A stretch of DNA of 34,030 nt from Rhizobium rosettiformans W3. Lineage in GTDB: Bacteria > Pseudomonadota > Alphaproteobacteria > Rhizobiales > Rhizobiaceae. A model generated the notes under the pieces. It was not told the DNA's origin, made no database searches, and saw nothing but the letters and a program-made list of their open reading frames with translations. The stretch's first letter is position 1; each line of letters starts with the position of its first letter. Where the stretch lies: assembly GCF_004912135.1 (NCBI RefSeq), contig NZ_STGU01000023.1:1-34030 (forward strand), given 5' to 3'. Position numbers and translations under genes: made by a program. Shown here one piece after another: positions 6,863 to 14,330 of this stretch.

Positions 6863-7960
6863 ATGCCGAACGCCACTGCCGCGCCCACCCCCCTTGTTGC
6901 CGATGAGTCCACCGAAACCATCCCGCTGATCCCCGAGGAAATCCTGCGCCAGCATCACTGCCTGGAAGCGGATGCCTCAAGGTTCACCGCCGCCGCCCGC
7001 CTTCTACAGTCGCTTTGGCGGCAGGATCAGAACCTGCCTGTGGGCCGTCATCGCAGTCCGTCGGGTGAGATTCGCGAGATCGGCTCACGCCTGACGATGT
7101 CCGCAGGCCGGGCAGGTGCCAACTTCCTCGATCCGGCCATTGCCTCCCTGGTTCGTCGCGAGCTGGTTTACCGAGAAATTGGGGCTCTGATCGATGCTGA
7201 TCGGCTCTTTCGCAATCTGCTTTCATCCATGCCGCTGGTGTTCAATCTGTTCGGGCCGCTCAAAGGCGATCTGGAGCTTGCCACCTGCGTCATGCGGCTG
7301 ATCCTGCCCGGCTTTACCGGAACCGTCACCAAGATCCTCTTCGAGCACAGCCCCGGACGCGGCAATCCGGCCTTTTCTGCCGACTACACCGCAGCCGACG
7401 CCCTGGTCCGCTACCGCACCGAAGATGGCCGACGCGGCTTTGTTTTTGTTGAGCAGAAATATACAGAAACCCTCCAGGAATCGACGCAGCCGACCCGGCC
7501 CCATCTGGACCGGCTGTCCGAACAATCCGGCCTGTTCAAGGACCCTCATGCTGCCAGTTTGAGGTCCAGCCCCTGCCAGCAGCTCTGGCGGGAGCACCTG
7601 CTTGCCGCCAGCATGATCCAGCGCGGCAATTATGATGAAGGCCACTTCGTCGTCATCGCGCCCCGCCTCAACTGGCATGCCCAGAACGGAATCGCGGCCT
7701 ATGCCCGACACCTCAAGAAACCGGAACCCGGCCAGCCCGTCTTCGCCGGCATCTTCCTGGAGCGCTTCATTGAAGCAATTGGAACCGCCGGAAAGCATGA
7801 TTATGCCCAACGGCTTCATCAACGCTACGCCGATTTCGCCCGGATCGACCAGCTGATCGATGCCTATCTCGACGCCGAGGATCAGGCCGGGATCGAGCTA
7901 CTGACCATACCAGAGGTCAGTTCCTCCGGGAGCGAAGCCAAGGCCATGGCTGCCGCCTGA
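6863..7960 (+). CDS. Putative PD-(D/E)XK nuclease, PGN_0703-like
   Basis: The 365-residue protein contains NLFGPL (128-133), EHSPGRGNPAF, an Asp in AADALV (Asp179) and FVEQKY with Glu197 and Lys199, followed by a helix. This is the spacing expected of a PD-(D/E)XK nuclease core, with Gln between the Glu and Lys. The pattern resembles the PGN_0703 family of putative restriction endonucleases; that naming is recall and not searched. The N-terminal 120 residues are helical. No methyltransferase is seen in the neighbourhood, so it is not an ordinary restriction-modification pair. It precedes a DUF2958 gene on the same strand and may act in element defence or DNA processing. Confidence 0.6.
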   Translation: MPNATAAPTPLVADESTETIPLIPEEILRQHHCLEADASRFTAAARLLQSLWRQDQNLPVGRHRSPSGEIREIGSRLTMSAGRAGANFLDPAIASLVRRELVYREIGALIDADRLFRNLLSSMPLVFNLFGPLKGDLELATCVMRLILPGFTGTVTKILFEHSPGRGNPAFSADYTAADALVRYRTEDGRRGFVFVEQKYTETLQESTQPTRPHLDRLSEQSGLFKDPHAASLRSSPCQQLWREHLLAASMIQRGNYDEGHFVVIAPRLNWHAQNGIAAYARHLKKPEPGQPVFAGIFLERFIEAIGTAGKHDYAQRLHQRYADFARIDQLIDAYLDAEDQAGIELLTIPEVSSSGSEAKAMAAA

Positions 7961-8039
7961 TCCCAGATCAGTGGAGCCTCATCCGGCTCCACCCCACCCT
8001 CATCGCCCCAACTTTTGCCCGATTCCACGGAGCATCGCC

Positions 8040-8393
8040 ATGCCACGCGCCAGCCTGCTGACCGCCGCCATTCTTCGCCAGCTTCTGCTGAACGGCCAAA
8101 TGAGCCGCAGCCAGCCGGACTTCGATCCGGTTCCCGTCGTCAAGCTCTTCACCCCCGACGCCAGTGCCACCTGGCTCCTCACCGAACTCAACCCCGACAA
8201 TTCCGATCTCGCCTTCGGTCTCTGCGATCTTGGCCTTGGTTCACCCGAACTCGGCTATGTGTCCCTCGCCGAAATCGCACGCATTCGAGGGCGTCTCCGG
8301 CTTCCGGTCGAACGGGATCGCTGGTTTTGCACGGCCGAGCCGCTATCCGTTCATCTCCAGCGCGCCCGCCAGTCCGGCAGGATTGCAGCATGA
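8040..8393 (+). CDS. DUF2958 protein
   Basis: The 117-residue product matches the DUF2958 pattern: LLTAAILRQLLLNG at the N-terminus, then DFDPVPVVKLFTPDASATWL, the acidic LTELNPDNSDLAFGLCDLGL and LGYVSLAEI, ending RDRWF. The family is common on plasmids and integrative elements near conjugation or DNA-processing genes, but its biochemical role is unknown. The start was placed at the ATG with GGAG 8 bases upstream. The stop overlaps the next start by 4 bases (ATGA), so the two are translationally coupled. Confidence 0.85.
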   Translation: MPRASLLTAAILRQLLLNGQMSRSQPDFDPVPVVKLFTPDASATWLLTELNPDNSDLAFGLCDLGLGSPELGYVSLAEIARIRGRLRLPVERDRWFCTAEPLSVHLQRARQSGRIAA

Positions 8394-8791
8394 CGGACCC
8401 GAGCCGTTCTCTACCCGACTGGTTGCGCCTCGTCCGGGCAGGCCAATTCAACGCCATGCCCGATCCCTTCACATGGGACATCAGCCACGACTTCGCCCAT
8501 CTGATCAATGGTTACACGCTCAGTCAGCAGACCGGGCTTGGACGGCTTGGGCTCCTTGCCAATGCCTGCTTTGATGACGCCCAGGAGACTGGCCACTGGT
8601 CGGGCACAGCGCTTGAACTCTGGTGCTGTCTTTTCTTCGAGCATCGCCGCTACCGCCACATGGGTGAAGGTGAACCGACCGGTTCCGACCTCGACCTCCT
8701 CAACCGTCTCTGCACCAGGCTTCGTCTGGAACTCCAGACCCTCACCGATGAGGAGCGCCAAACCCTGTTAATCGCCCTGCCGCAGCGCTGA
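8390..8791 (+). CDS. Hypothetical protein coupled to DUF2958 (133 aa)
   Basis: The start ATG overlaps the DUF2958 stop (ATGA). The product is soluble and mostly helical, with LPDWLRLVRAGQF at the start, a Trp/Cys-containing centre (ELWCCLFFEHRRYRHMGEG) and a Leu-rich helical end. I do not recognise a family. Tight coupling suggests that it works with the DUF2958 protein. Confidence 0.7.
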   Translation: MTDPSRSLPDWLRLVRAGQFNAMPDPFTWDISHDFAHLINGYTLSQQTGLGRLGLLANACFDDAQETGHWSGTALELWCCLFFEHRRYRHMGEGEPTGSDLDLLNRLCTRLRLELQTLTDEERQTLLIALPQR

Positions 8792-8833
8792 CCCGACTGC
8801 CCGTATCGACCTCAACATCAAAGGATATTCCCC

Positions 8834-9358
8834 ATGAACCTCCAGTTTCTCCAGTCCTGGCGCGGCGCTTTGTTGATCGCCGCCTTCGTCACCCTCGGCA
8901 TGACCGCCTACAAGGCCGTCTTTGGTCCCGATCCCGCCAACCGGATCGCTGAGAGCCGCATGGCCCGGCTACTGCCGGGAGGGCAACCCAACCAGGACAT
9001 GCTCAACCGGCAGATTGCCGCCGCCCGTCCCTATGTCAGTATCTAGATCACTCTTGGTCAGCTCGCCAACTACATGCGGGGCCTCAACTACGAGATCACG
9101 TGGGAGGTGGTCGATGTGAGCGCCTTCGTCATGAGGGCCACGGGTGACGACCCCTTGACCCGCCAGGCCGAGGAATACGCCATCCAGTTCATTGCCCTCG
9201 ATGGCCCCGTCCGAGACGGACGCGTCATCGGCACCTTCGAAGGACCGGCTGTCGGGATCGACAGCATGGCCTATAACCGTGAGCCGGTGACCGACGAGGA
9301 GATTGTGCAGTTCCTCCTGCACATCATCTCCGAGCTGTCGCCCGTTCCACTGCAGTAG
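8834..9358 (+). pseudogene. Membrane-anchored hypothetical, interrupted by in-frame TAG
   Basis: One continuous frame of 175 codons is broken only by TAG at 9044-9046. The first part (70 aa) has an N-terminal membrane anchor (GALLIAAFVTLGMTAYKAVF) and ends ARPYVSI. After the TAG the same frame continues ITLGQLANYMRGLNYEITWE and runs as plausible coding sequence to 9358. An independent start at 9074 is possible but has no good ribosome-binding site. Most likely it is a nonsense-mutated gene; suppression of the amber codon is an alternative. Family unknown. Confidence 0.65.
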
Positions 9359-9368
9359 GGAGCCATCC

Positions 9369-9626
9369 ATGCTCGGCCAGATCACCGATCACCGTCCCGA
9401 TCCAAGCGCCGAGGATTGCGACGCCGTCTTCGAGCCGAGCGTTCATGACGATCCGCATGTGGGAGGCGTTTGGTCCTACGAGGCCGTCACCTCTCATGCC
9501 GATTATTTTCATGTCACCGCCGTCTATGAGACGACCAGGGCAGCAGCTATCCGTCAGGCCGAAACGGCTTGGCCCTTCCCCGTCAATATCTATCTCTACG
9601 CCAAGGGCAGCGCCCCGCTAGGCTGA
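9369..9626 (+). CDS. Hypothetical protein (85 aa)
   Basis: The small acidic protein starts MLGQITDHRPDPSAEDCDAV; the ATG has GGGAG at suitable distance and lies 10 bases after the preceding stop. It contains VTSHADYFHVTAVYETTRAA and ends NIYLYAKGSAPLG. No recognised domain. It closes the 6863-9626 same-strand gene block. The 9627-9792 stretch beyond it is the leader of the integrase. Confidence 0.6.
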   Translation: MLGQITDHRPDPSAEDCDAVFEPSVHDDPHVGGVWSYEAVTSHADYFHVTAVYETTRAAAIRQAETAWPFPVNIYLYAKGSAPLG

Positions 9627-9792
9627 GTGGCCATCCCCCTCTGTTTCGACCGACGTTCTTACGACCCGAAACGCTCCCCCTTCTGACTTTCAGTCTGTGA
9701 TCTTCAGCAGGTGAACTTCTCCATATCGCCGCCGAAGCAACCGGGACGGCCACGCTCAACCAGCGGCGGCCAACCCATTCGGTGGAGAAACC

Positions 9793-10974
9793 ATGCCCGT
9801 CATCAACCTCACCCAGAACACCGTCCGTACCGCCACCTGTCCTGCCGGCAAACGCAAGATCGAGTATTCCGACGCCAGGCAGCGCGGCTTCTATCTCGAA
9901 GTACTGCATACAGGCACCAAGACCTATCGTCAGCGTTACACCGACGACCACGGCCAGAAGCATCACTACAAGATCGGCGCGGCGGAAGTGCTCACCCTCG
10001 ACCAGGCTCGTCAGAAGGCTCGGTCTGTTCTGGCCCAGGTTCATCTCGGAGAAGACCCCCAGGCCAAGCGCCAGGAGAAGCGTGAAATTCCCACGCTCTC
10101 CGAGTTCGTTCGCTCCCGGTACCTGCCGTACGCGCAGGAAAAGAAGCGGAGCTGGAAGACGGACGAGACCATGTTGCGGGTCCACATCCTGCCAGCCCTC
10201 GGCAGCAAACCGATGGACACCATCACGCCCGAACAGATTGCCGCACTTAATCACCGCATGAAGGGCAAGGGCTATGCGCCCGGCACGGTCAACCGAGCCA
10301 TCATCCTCCTGCGCTTCATGTTCAATCTCGCCCGCAAGTGGAAGATCGCCGGCATTATAGAGAACCCGACTGCTGACTTGGCACTTGCGCCTACCCAGCA
10401 CCGCCAGCGGTTTCTGTCGAAGGACGAGCTACGCTCGCTCCTGCTGTCGATCCAGGAAGACGAGAACCAGGTCGCCGCCCAGGCCATCCTGCTGCTCCTG
10501 CTGACGGGTGCTCGCCGCAATGAAGTCACGCATGCCAAGTGGGAGTACATCAACTGGCAGAACAACACGCTCTGGGTGCCGCTCTCAAAATCGGGGAAGG
10601 AACGCTTCATCAGCCTGAACAAGCAAGCCATCGCGCTCCTGCAGTCCGTCCAGCGCACGCCCGGCAACCCCTACATCTTCCCAAGCCCCATAACGGGGGA
10701 ACCGTCGCCATCGCTCCACTACCCCTGGATTCGCATCCGCGACCGGGCCAGACTCAAGGACATGCGGGTGCACGATCTGCGGCACTCCTTTGCCAGCTTC
10801 CTCGTCAACGAAGGTGTCTCGCTTTACGTCGTGCAGAACCTGTTGGGGCATACCCAGGTCACGACCACCCAACGCTATGCTCATATTGCGGACGGGACGA
10901 AGAGCGATGCTGCCCAACTGGCCGGCCAGGTGATCGAGGCGATGACACTGCCCGCCCTCAGCCTCAACCCCTGA
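9793..10974 (+). CDS. Tyrosine integrase, intact (copy C)
   Basis: The 393-residue phage/genomic-island integrase has an N-terminal arm-binding domain (about 1-95, with SDARQRGFYLEVLHTGTKTY), a core-binding helical domain (about 100-185) and a catalytic domain (205-370). The active site is complete: Arg241, Lys269, His327, Arg330, His353 and Tyr362. Such enzymes join an element to an att site by strand exchange through Tyr. GGAG 6 bases before the ATG supports the start. It is followed by the TCCGAC hairpin (10992-11015) and site S4 (11134-11187). Being the only intact copy visible, it could act in trans on all S sites. No excisionase-like gene is seen close by. Confidence 0.95.
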   Translation: MPVINLTQNTVRTATCPAGKRKIEYSDARQRGFYLEVLHTGTKTYRQRYTDDHGQKHHYKIGAAEVLTLDQARQKARSVLAQVHLGEDPQAKRQEKREIPTLSEFVRSRYLPYAQEKKRSWKTDETMLRVHILPALGSKPMDTITPEQIAALNHRMKGKGYAPGTVNRAIILLRFMFNLARKWKIAGIIENPTADLALAPTQHRQRFLSKDELRSLLLSIQEDENQVAAQAILLLLLTGARRNEVTHAKWEYINWQNNTLWVPLSKSGKERFISLNKQAIALLQSVQRTPGNPYIFPSPITGEPSPSLHYPWIRIRDRARLKDMRVHDLRHSFASFLVNEGVSLYVVQNLLGHTQVTTTQRYAHIADGTKSDAAQLAGQVIEAMTLPALSLNP

Positions 10975-10991
10975 CCGAGGATCATAGTGCG

Positions 10992-11015
10992 GTCGGACGA
11001 TGAGCTTCGTCCGAC
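10992..11015 (+). terminator. Hairpin after integrase copy C
   Basis: A GTCGGACGA-TGAGCT-TCGTCCGAC hairpin (9-bp perfect arms) lies 17 bases after the stop, followed by GCTCTTCCGACC. It matches the hairpin after fragment B. The intergenic stretch 10975-11276 holds only this hairpin and site S4. Confidence 0.6.
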
Positions 11016-11133
11016 GCTCTTCCGACCTTGAGCAAGGCCTGGAATCCCTCACCGCCGGCCACAGTGGCTCCCGATAAACGCCAGTGGCGAGTTGCAGCGG
11101 TAACCTCCTGTCACGCCACTTCTTTTCCGCCCC

Positions 11134-11187
11134 AGCTTCCCGAATGCTTCTCTTCTTGTTCCAAATTCTAATTCGGGAAGTTTAGCG
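11134..11187 (+). other. Inverted-repeat recombination-type site S4
   Basis: The arms CTTCCCGAAT (11136-11145) and ATTCGGGAAG (11171-11180) are perfect inverse copies; a middle arm GTTCCAAATT lies at 11158, and TTTAGC follows. TTCC to GGAA is 39 bases. It is the clearest of the four sites and lies beside the intact integrase. Confidence 0.65.
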
Positions 11188-11276
11188 GTGGGCGCTTGGA
11201 GCACACCGGCAACTGCTTCTACAGAAAGGTCTATGGCCTGGGCCTTCAACTCCACAAGGCAATCTGGTCTGGCCAA

Positions 11277-11579
11277 CTAGAGCCCCTTGGTTCGGACTAG
11301 GCCAGCGGCGCCACCTACAAGGCCGTAGGTATCCCGCAAGATCCTCTCTGCCTCAGCTTCTGTAGTTTCCGGCAGACTGTGTTGCCCGCCACGAGGGAAA
11401 TGCAGCGTGTTGCCTTCGAGACGATAGCCCACCTCGTAAGGCTTACCACAGCTATCAGTGAAGCGATGCTGCGTATTGCCGTCCTTTTGTACAGGCTGGC
11501 GTTCGTGATAGGTGCAGTCCTGGGCGAAAGCTGGAGAGGCCGCGAGGCTCAGCAGGCCAAAAGCAATCAGCGTCTTCAT
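11277..11579 (-). CDS. Small secreted protein, copy 2 (100 aa)
   Basis: Signal peptide MKTLIAFGLLSLAASPAFA is cleaved before QDC; the mature part is about 80 residues with two Cys (CTYHE, DSCGKPYEVGY) and the conserved LHFPRGG and RTKGL. AAGGAGGA lies 6 bases before the ATG. It is the paralogue of 2316-2615. It sits 124 bases downstream of the intact surface-protein gene on the same strand, beyond a terminator, so it is either made by read-through or from its own promoter. Export to the periplasm is well supported; function (folding helper, anchor or assembly factor of the surface protein) is inference. Confidence 0.88.
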   Translation of the reverse strand: MKTLIAFGLLSLAASPAFAQDCTYHERQPVQKDGNTQHRFTDSCGKPYEVGYRLEGNTLHFPRGGQHSLPETTEAEAERILRDTYGLVGGAAGLVRTKGL

Positions 11580-11636
11580 TGGTGTCCTCCTTCAACACGG
11601 CAGACGAGAAACCAACTGGGGCAACGTGAGGACCGC

Positions 11637-11670
11637 AAAAAGAAAACCCCGCCATCCGAAGACAGCGGGG
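11637..11670 (-). terminator. Terminator of the surface-protein gene
   Basis: On the minus strand, CCCCGCTGTC-TTCG-GATGGCGGGG is followed by TTTTCTTTTT. The 10-bp stem includes two G-T pairs, with a UUCG loop. It is related to the terminator at 2682-2710, but its stem is weakened by wobble pairs. Confidence 0.88.
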
Positions 11671-11702
11671 TTCCACTAGCTCAATAGTCTCTTACGAGAT
11701 GA

Positions 11703-13517
11703 TTACATAACAGAGACGTCATCAAACAGAACGTTGATGCCGGTCAGAGCAACGTCGCCGTTGATCTGGATCAGGCCGTCATTGAGAGCCACCTCGGTAT
11801 CACCATCGAAGCCGTTGTCAACATAAACGTAGGTGTTGCCGCCGAAGTTGAACTGAACTGCTTCGGTTTCGGAAGCGAAGTCGTCGATTGCAGCGATAAC
11901 GTCAGCGAGGCTGCCGCCATTCGCAGCTGCATTCGATGCAGCAGTGTCAACCAGGTTCTGAGTGGCGAAGAAGCCATCCAGGCCCAGCTCCGACAGATCG
12001 AGCACATCTTCCGAACCGTTGAAGTCGGTGATGATGATCGAGCTCTGCGTCACCGTGTTTGCCGAAGCGTCGACCGCAACCAGGTTCGCAAGACCGCTGA
12101 TCTCAACGATGTCACGACCAGCGCCGAGCGTCACCGAAAGAGCGGTGAGGTCAGCAGCGGTAGCGGTAGCGGCAGTTGCACCTTCAGTACCATCGATCGT
12201 GATGACGTCGTTACCGGCGCCCAGGTTGATCGAAACAGCCGTCGAGTCGAAGTCGTCAACTTCAAGGCTGACTTCATCTGCACCCGAACCAGTCGACAGC
12301 GACGTCAGATCCTGTGATCCTGTATCGAGGTCGGTGAAGTCGAGAACAAGATCACCGGTGGAAGCCGAAGCGTTGATGGTTGTGACCGCGTCCAGAGCGT
12401 CAGTGAAGACACCAATCTCAGTGTTGCTCGAAAGGTCGATGTTGACCGTCCGCAGAGCTGCAAGGCTGTTGGTAACACCCGAGCCGGTCTCGGCACCGCC
12501 GATGGTCAGAACGGCATCGGTCGTAGCATCAGGCTCAACAACCGAACCGGAAATGTTGATGGTGTTGATGCCAGTACCTTCAACGTTGATGCGGGTATCG
12601 GAAGCAACTTCGTCAAGGGCGATTGCAGCAGTGGTAGCTGCAGCAGCGAAGGTTACACTTGCAGTGGTTGCAGCAGTGTTACGGAAGCCTGCAGTCTGAC
12701 CTTCGGCCAAGCCCGAAATGCTGTTTGCCTGATTGATCTGCCAAATCTGCTCGGCACCGGCGAAAGCGCCAGCTGCGAGCGTGCCACCAGTTCCATTAGC
12801 GAGAAGGCCATTGGCCTGATCAACGTTGATGATCTCAACGCCCTGAACAGTGCCCTGAAGGGTCGAAACATCGCCGGTAAGGCCCCCGAAGTCCTGAACC
12901 ACCAGGTTCAGAGTATCGACGCCTTCGCCACCAGTGACTTGGTCGAACGCGTTGAGGGTGCTCGATGTGACCAATGTCGGAAAACCTGCGTCCTCGGCGA
13001 CGACAGCGTTGAACGTGTCATTTGCCGAAGTACCATTCACGATCTCGCCCGTAGCAGTAGTGAGCGTGAAGGTCTGGCCCGGTACGCCAGTGTCAACAGC
13101 CGGAGCGCCAGGACGGGCTTCGAACTGGCCGAACTTGACGAAGTGCTCATAAGCTGCGCCCTTGGTGGTGATGCCAGCAGCGCCGAGGTCAGGGTTGGCA
13201 GCCAGATAGGCCTTCTCGTCGAAGGAGGCGAAGGACGGGAACGTAGCGCTCGGAGCGCGGCCTTCCTTGGCGCCGAAGTTCAGGAAGTGCGTGAACGGGT
13301 TGACGCCAGCGGCAGCAACGTCCGGGTTCGCAGCAAGATATTGATTGGTGTTGAAGGTCGCGTTCGGGTTCGAACCTTCGAAGCGGCCGAAGGTGTTGTA
13401 GTGCGCTTCAGCGAACTGCGCCCAGGTCTGGCCGGTTGCGCCAGCCGTCTTCACGAACGCGTTAAACACGTCCGGACGCGTCGAAAGGTAATAATTAGCG
13501 TCAAATGCAAGAGCCAT
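11703..13517 (-). CDS. RTX/S-layer-like surface protein
   Basis: The 604-residue acidic secreted protein has no Sec signal. Residues about 5-138 carry three repeats built on F-x-x-x-YLxxxPDV ... HY/HF-xxFGxxEGR (5-52, 55-92, 99-138). From 151 the rest is Ala/Thr/Asp-rich beta-repeat with RTX-like Ca-binding stretches (GAGNDVITIDG, GAGRDIVEIS) and a C-terminal end (FNFGGNTYVYVDNGF) of the kind used for type I secretion and seen in 'bluetail'-type surface proteins. I infer export by a type I system not encoded here and assembly on the cell surface. AGGAG 9 bases before the ATG supports the start. It is the intact relative of 2736-3899, and its repeats recur in the glycosyltransferase at 21031-24717. 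Confidence 0.85.
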   Translation of the reverse strand: MALAFDANYYLSTRPDVFNAFVKTAGATGQTWAQFAEAHYNTFGRFEGSNPNATFNTNQYLAANPDVAAAGVNPFTHFLNFGAKEGRAPSATFPSFASFDEKAYLAANPDLGAAGITTKGAAYEHFVKFGQFEARPGAPAVDTGVPGQTFTLTTATGEIVNGTSANDTFNAVVAEDAGFPTLVTSSTLNAFDQVTGGEGVDTLNLVVQDFGGLTGDVSTLQGTVQGVEIINVDQANGLLANGTGGTLAAGAFAGAEQIWQINQANSISGLAEGQTAGFRNTAATTASVTFAAAATTAAIALDEVASDTRINVEGTGINTINISGSVVEPDATTDAVLTIGGAETGSGVTNSLAALRTVNIDLSSNTEIGVFTDALDAVTTINASASTGDLVLDFTDLDTGSQDLTSLSTGSGADEVSLEVDDFDSTAVSINLGAGNDVITIDGTEGATAATATAADLTALSVTLGAGRDIVEISGLANLVAVDASANTVTQSSIIITDFNGSEDVLDLSELGLDGFFATQNLVDTAASNAAANGGSLADVIAAIDDFASETEAVQFNFGGNTYVYVDNGFDGDTEVALNDGLIQINGDVALTGINVLFDDVSVM

Positions 13518-13631
13518 GAGCCCTATCTCCTTGATCCAGTTTGTGACGTCACGTCACTTCGACCGGGTCGATCTTCCCCCGACCGAAGAAATGCGCGCAG
13601 ACAGCCCGAAGCGGGGCTGTTCAGCAAGCGC

Positions 13632-13772
13632 TGTACACCTAACACTGTACATCGGCTCGGGCAAGATCAAATTGTCAAGAAAACGGCCAAAACTGGGGGG
13701 AAATTATCTCTTGTTCCGCAAGGATTTGTTAACCTTGCACACATGTCCTGACAAGATGGCCAGATGTCAGGA
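13632..13772 (-). promoter_or_regulatory. Surface-protein promoter and operator region
   Basis: The 320-base space 13518-13837 holds several signals: a -35-like TTGACA on the minus strand (13673-13678), two TGTACA copies 14 bases apart (13632-13637, 13646-13651) just downstream of it, the inverted repeat TCCTGACA-11-TGTCAGGA (13746-13772), and a GTGACGTCAC palindrome (13543-13552) in the leader. I could not fix a -10 box. The XRE regulator encoded next is a natural candidate binder. Confidence 0.4.
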
Positions 13773-13837
13773 TCGATAGTCTGGCGAGAGGCGGAAAGAG
13801 CGGTTCCGCGCGCCTTTATTCGCTGCCTTAAGCCTCT

Positions 13838-14140
13838 TCAGGCCTTTCTGAAGATCAGGTCGTAGGTGGTCGGCTCATAAAAGCTCAGCATACGGACAGC
13901 GAAATCTCGCGGCTGCATGCCAAGGGCCACGGCCCAGGCTTCATAGCGTTCCGCTGGAATGCGGCCCTTGCCGCCCTCGATCTGCGAAATAAAGGTGTAA
14001 TAAAGGGCACCAACCTTTTCAGCCAGGTCACGCTGGGACAGGCCTGCTTCCTCGCGTGCAGCCTTCAGCCAGGCGCCTGCTTGCAAACGCAAATCCTGGC
14101 GCTTGTCTTCCGCAATGTTTGCGCTGCCTTGAAACTGCAT
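13838..14140 (-). CDS. XRE-family transcriptional regulator
   Basis: The 100-residue protein has a helix-turn-helix of the Cro/CI type at about residues 24-80 (WLKAAREEAGLSQRDLAEKV, then FISQIEGGKGRIP), and a short C-terminal tail (FYEPTTYDLIF) without a ligand domain. It lies between the surface-protein gene (same strand, downstream) and the divergently transcribed polysaccharide genes from 14331, so it is placed to control either. The ribosome-binding site is weak. Target assignment is inference from position and from the inverted repeat at 13746-13772. Confidence 0.88.
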   Translation of the reverse strand: MQFQGSANIAEDKRQDLRLQAGAWLKAAREEAGLSQRDLAEKVGALYYTFISQIEGGKGRIPAERYEAWAVALGMQPRDFAVRMLSFYEPTTYDLIFRKA

Positions 14141-14330
14141 GATCGTGAAACCTTACGAGGAACTGTCACTTATCTGGATGTGAATACATGAAAAAACCGA
14201 TGTCTGCCAGAGCTTCGCGTTGTTTTTTTGTCGCAATGCGGCGGCACCTCCATTTTCCGCCGGCTTCGGACTGGACGTGACCCATCGTTGAAGGATAGTA
14301 TTTGCAGGTCTTTTCGCGTCGAGATCGATA

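Larger units (their letters stand above)
10745..13067. repeat. Segmental duplication, copy 2 (partner of 1704-3920)
   Basis: This stretch contains the same ordered elements as 1704-3920 but within intact outer genes: the integrase at 9793-10974 and the surface protein at 11703-13517, of which the part up to about residue 151 is matched in copy 1. The two copies are about 9 kb apart in direct orientation. Confidence 0.8.

Noticed and set aside
9583..10401. 272-codon minus-strand frame
   Set aside because: It lies antisense to the well-supported integrase, has no ribosome-binding site and no recognisable motif.
1..13517. Insertion sequence as the source of the repeats
   Set aside because: No transposase gene and no terminal inverted repeats with target duplications are visible around the repeated units.
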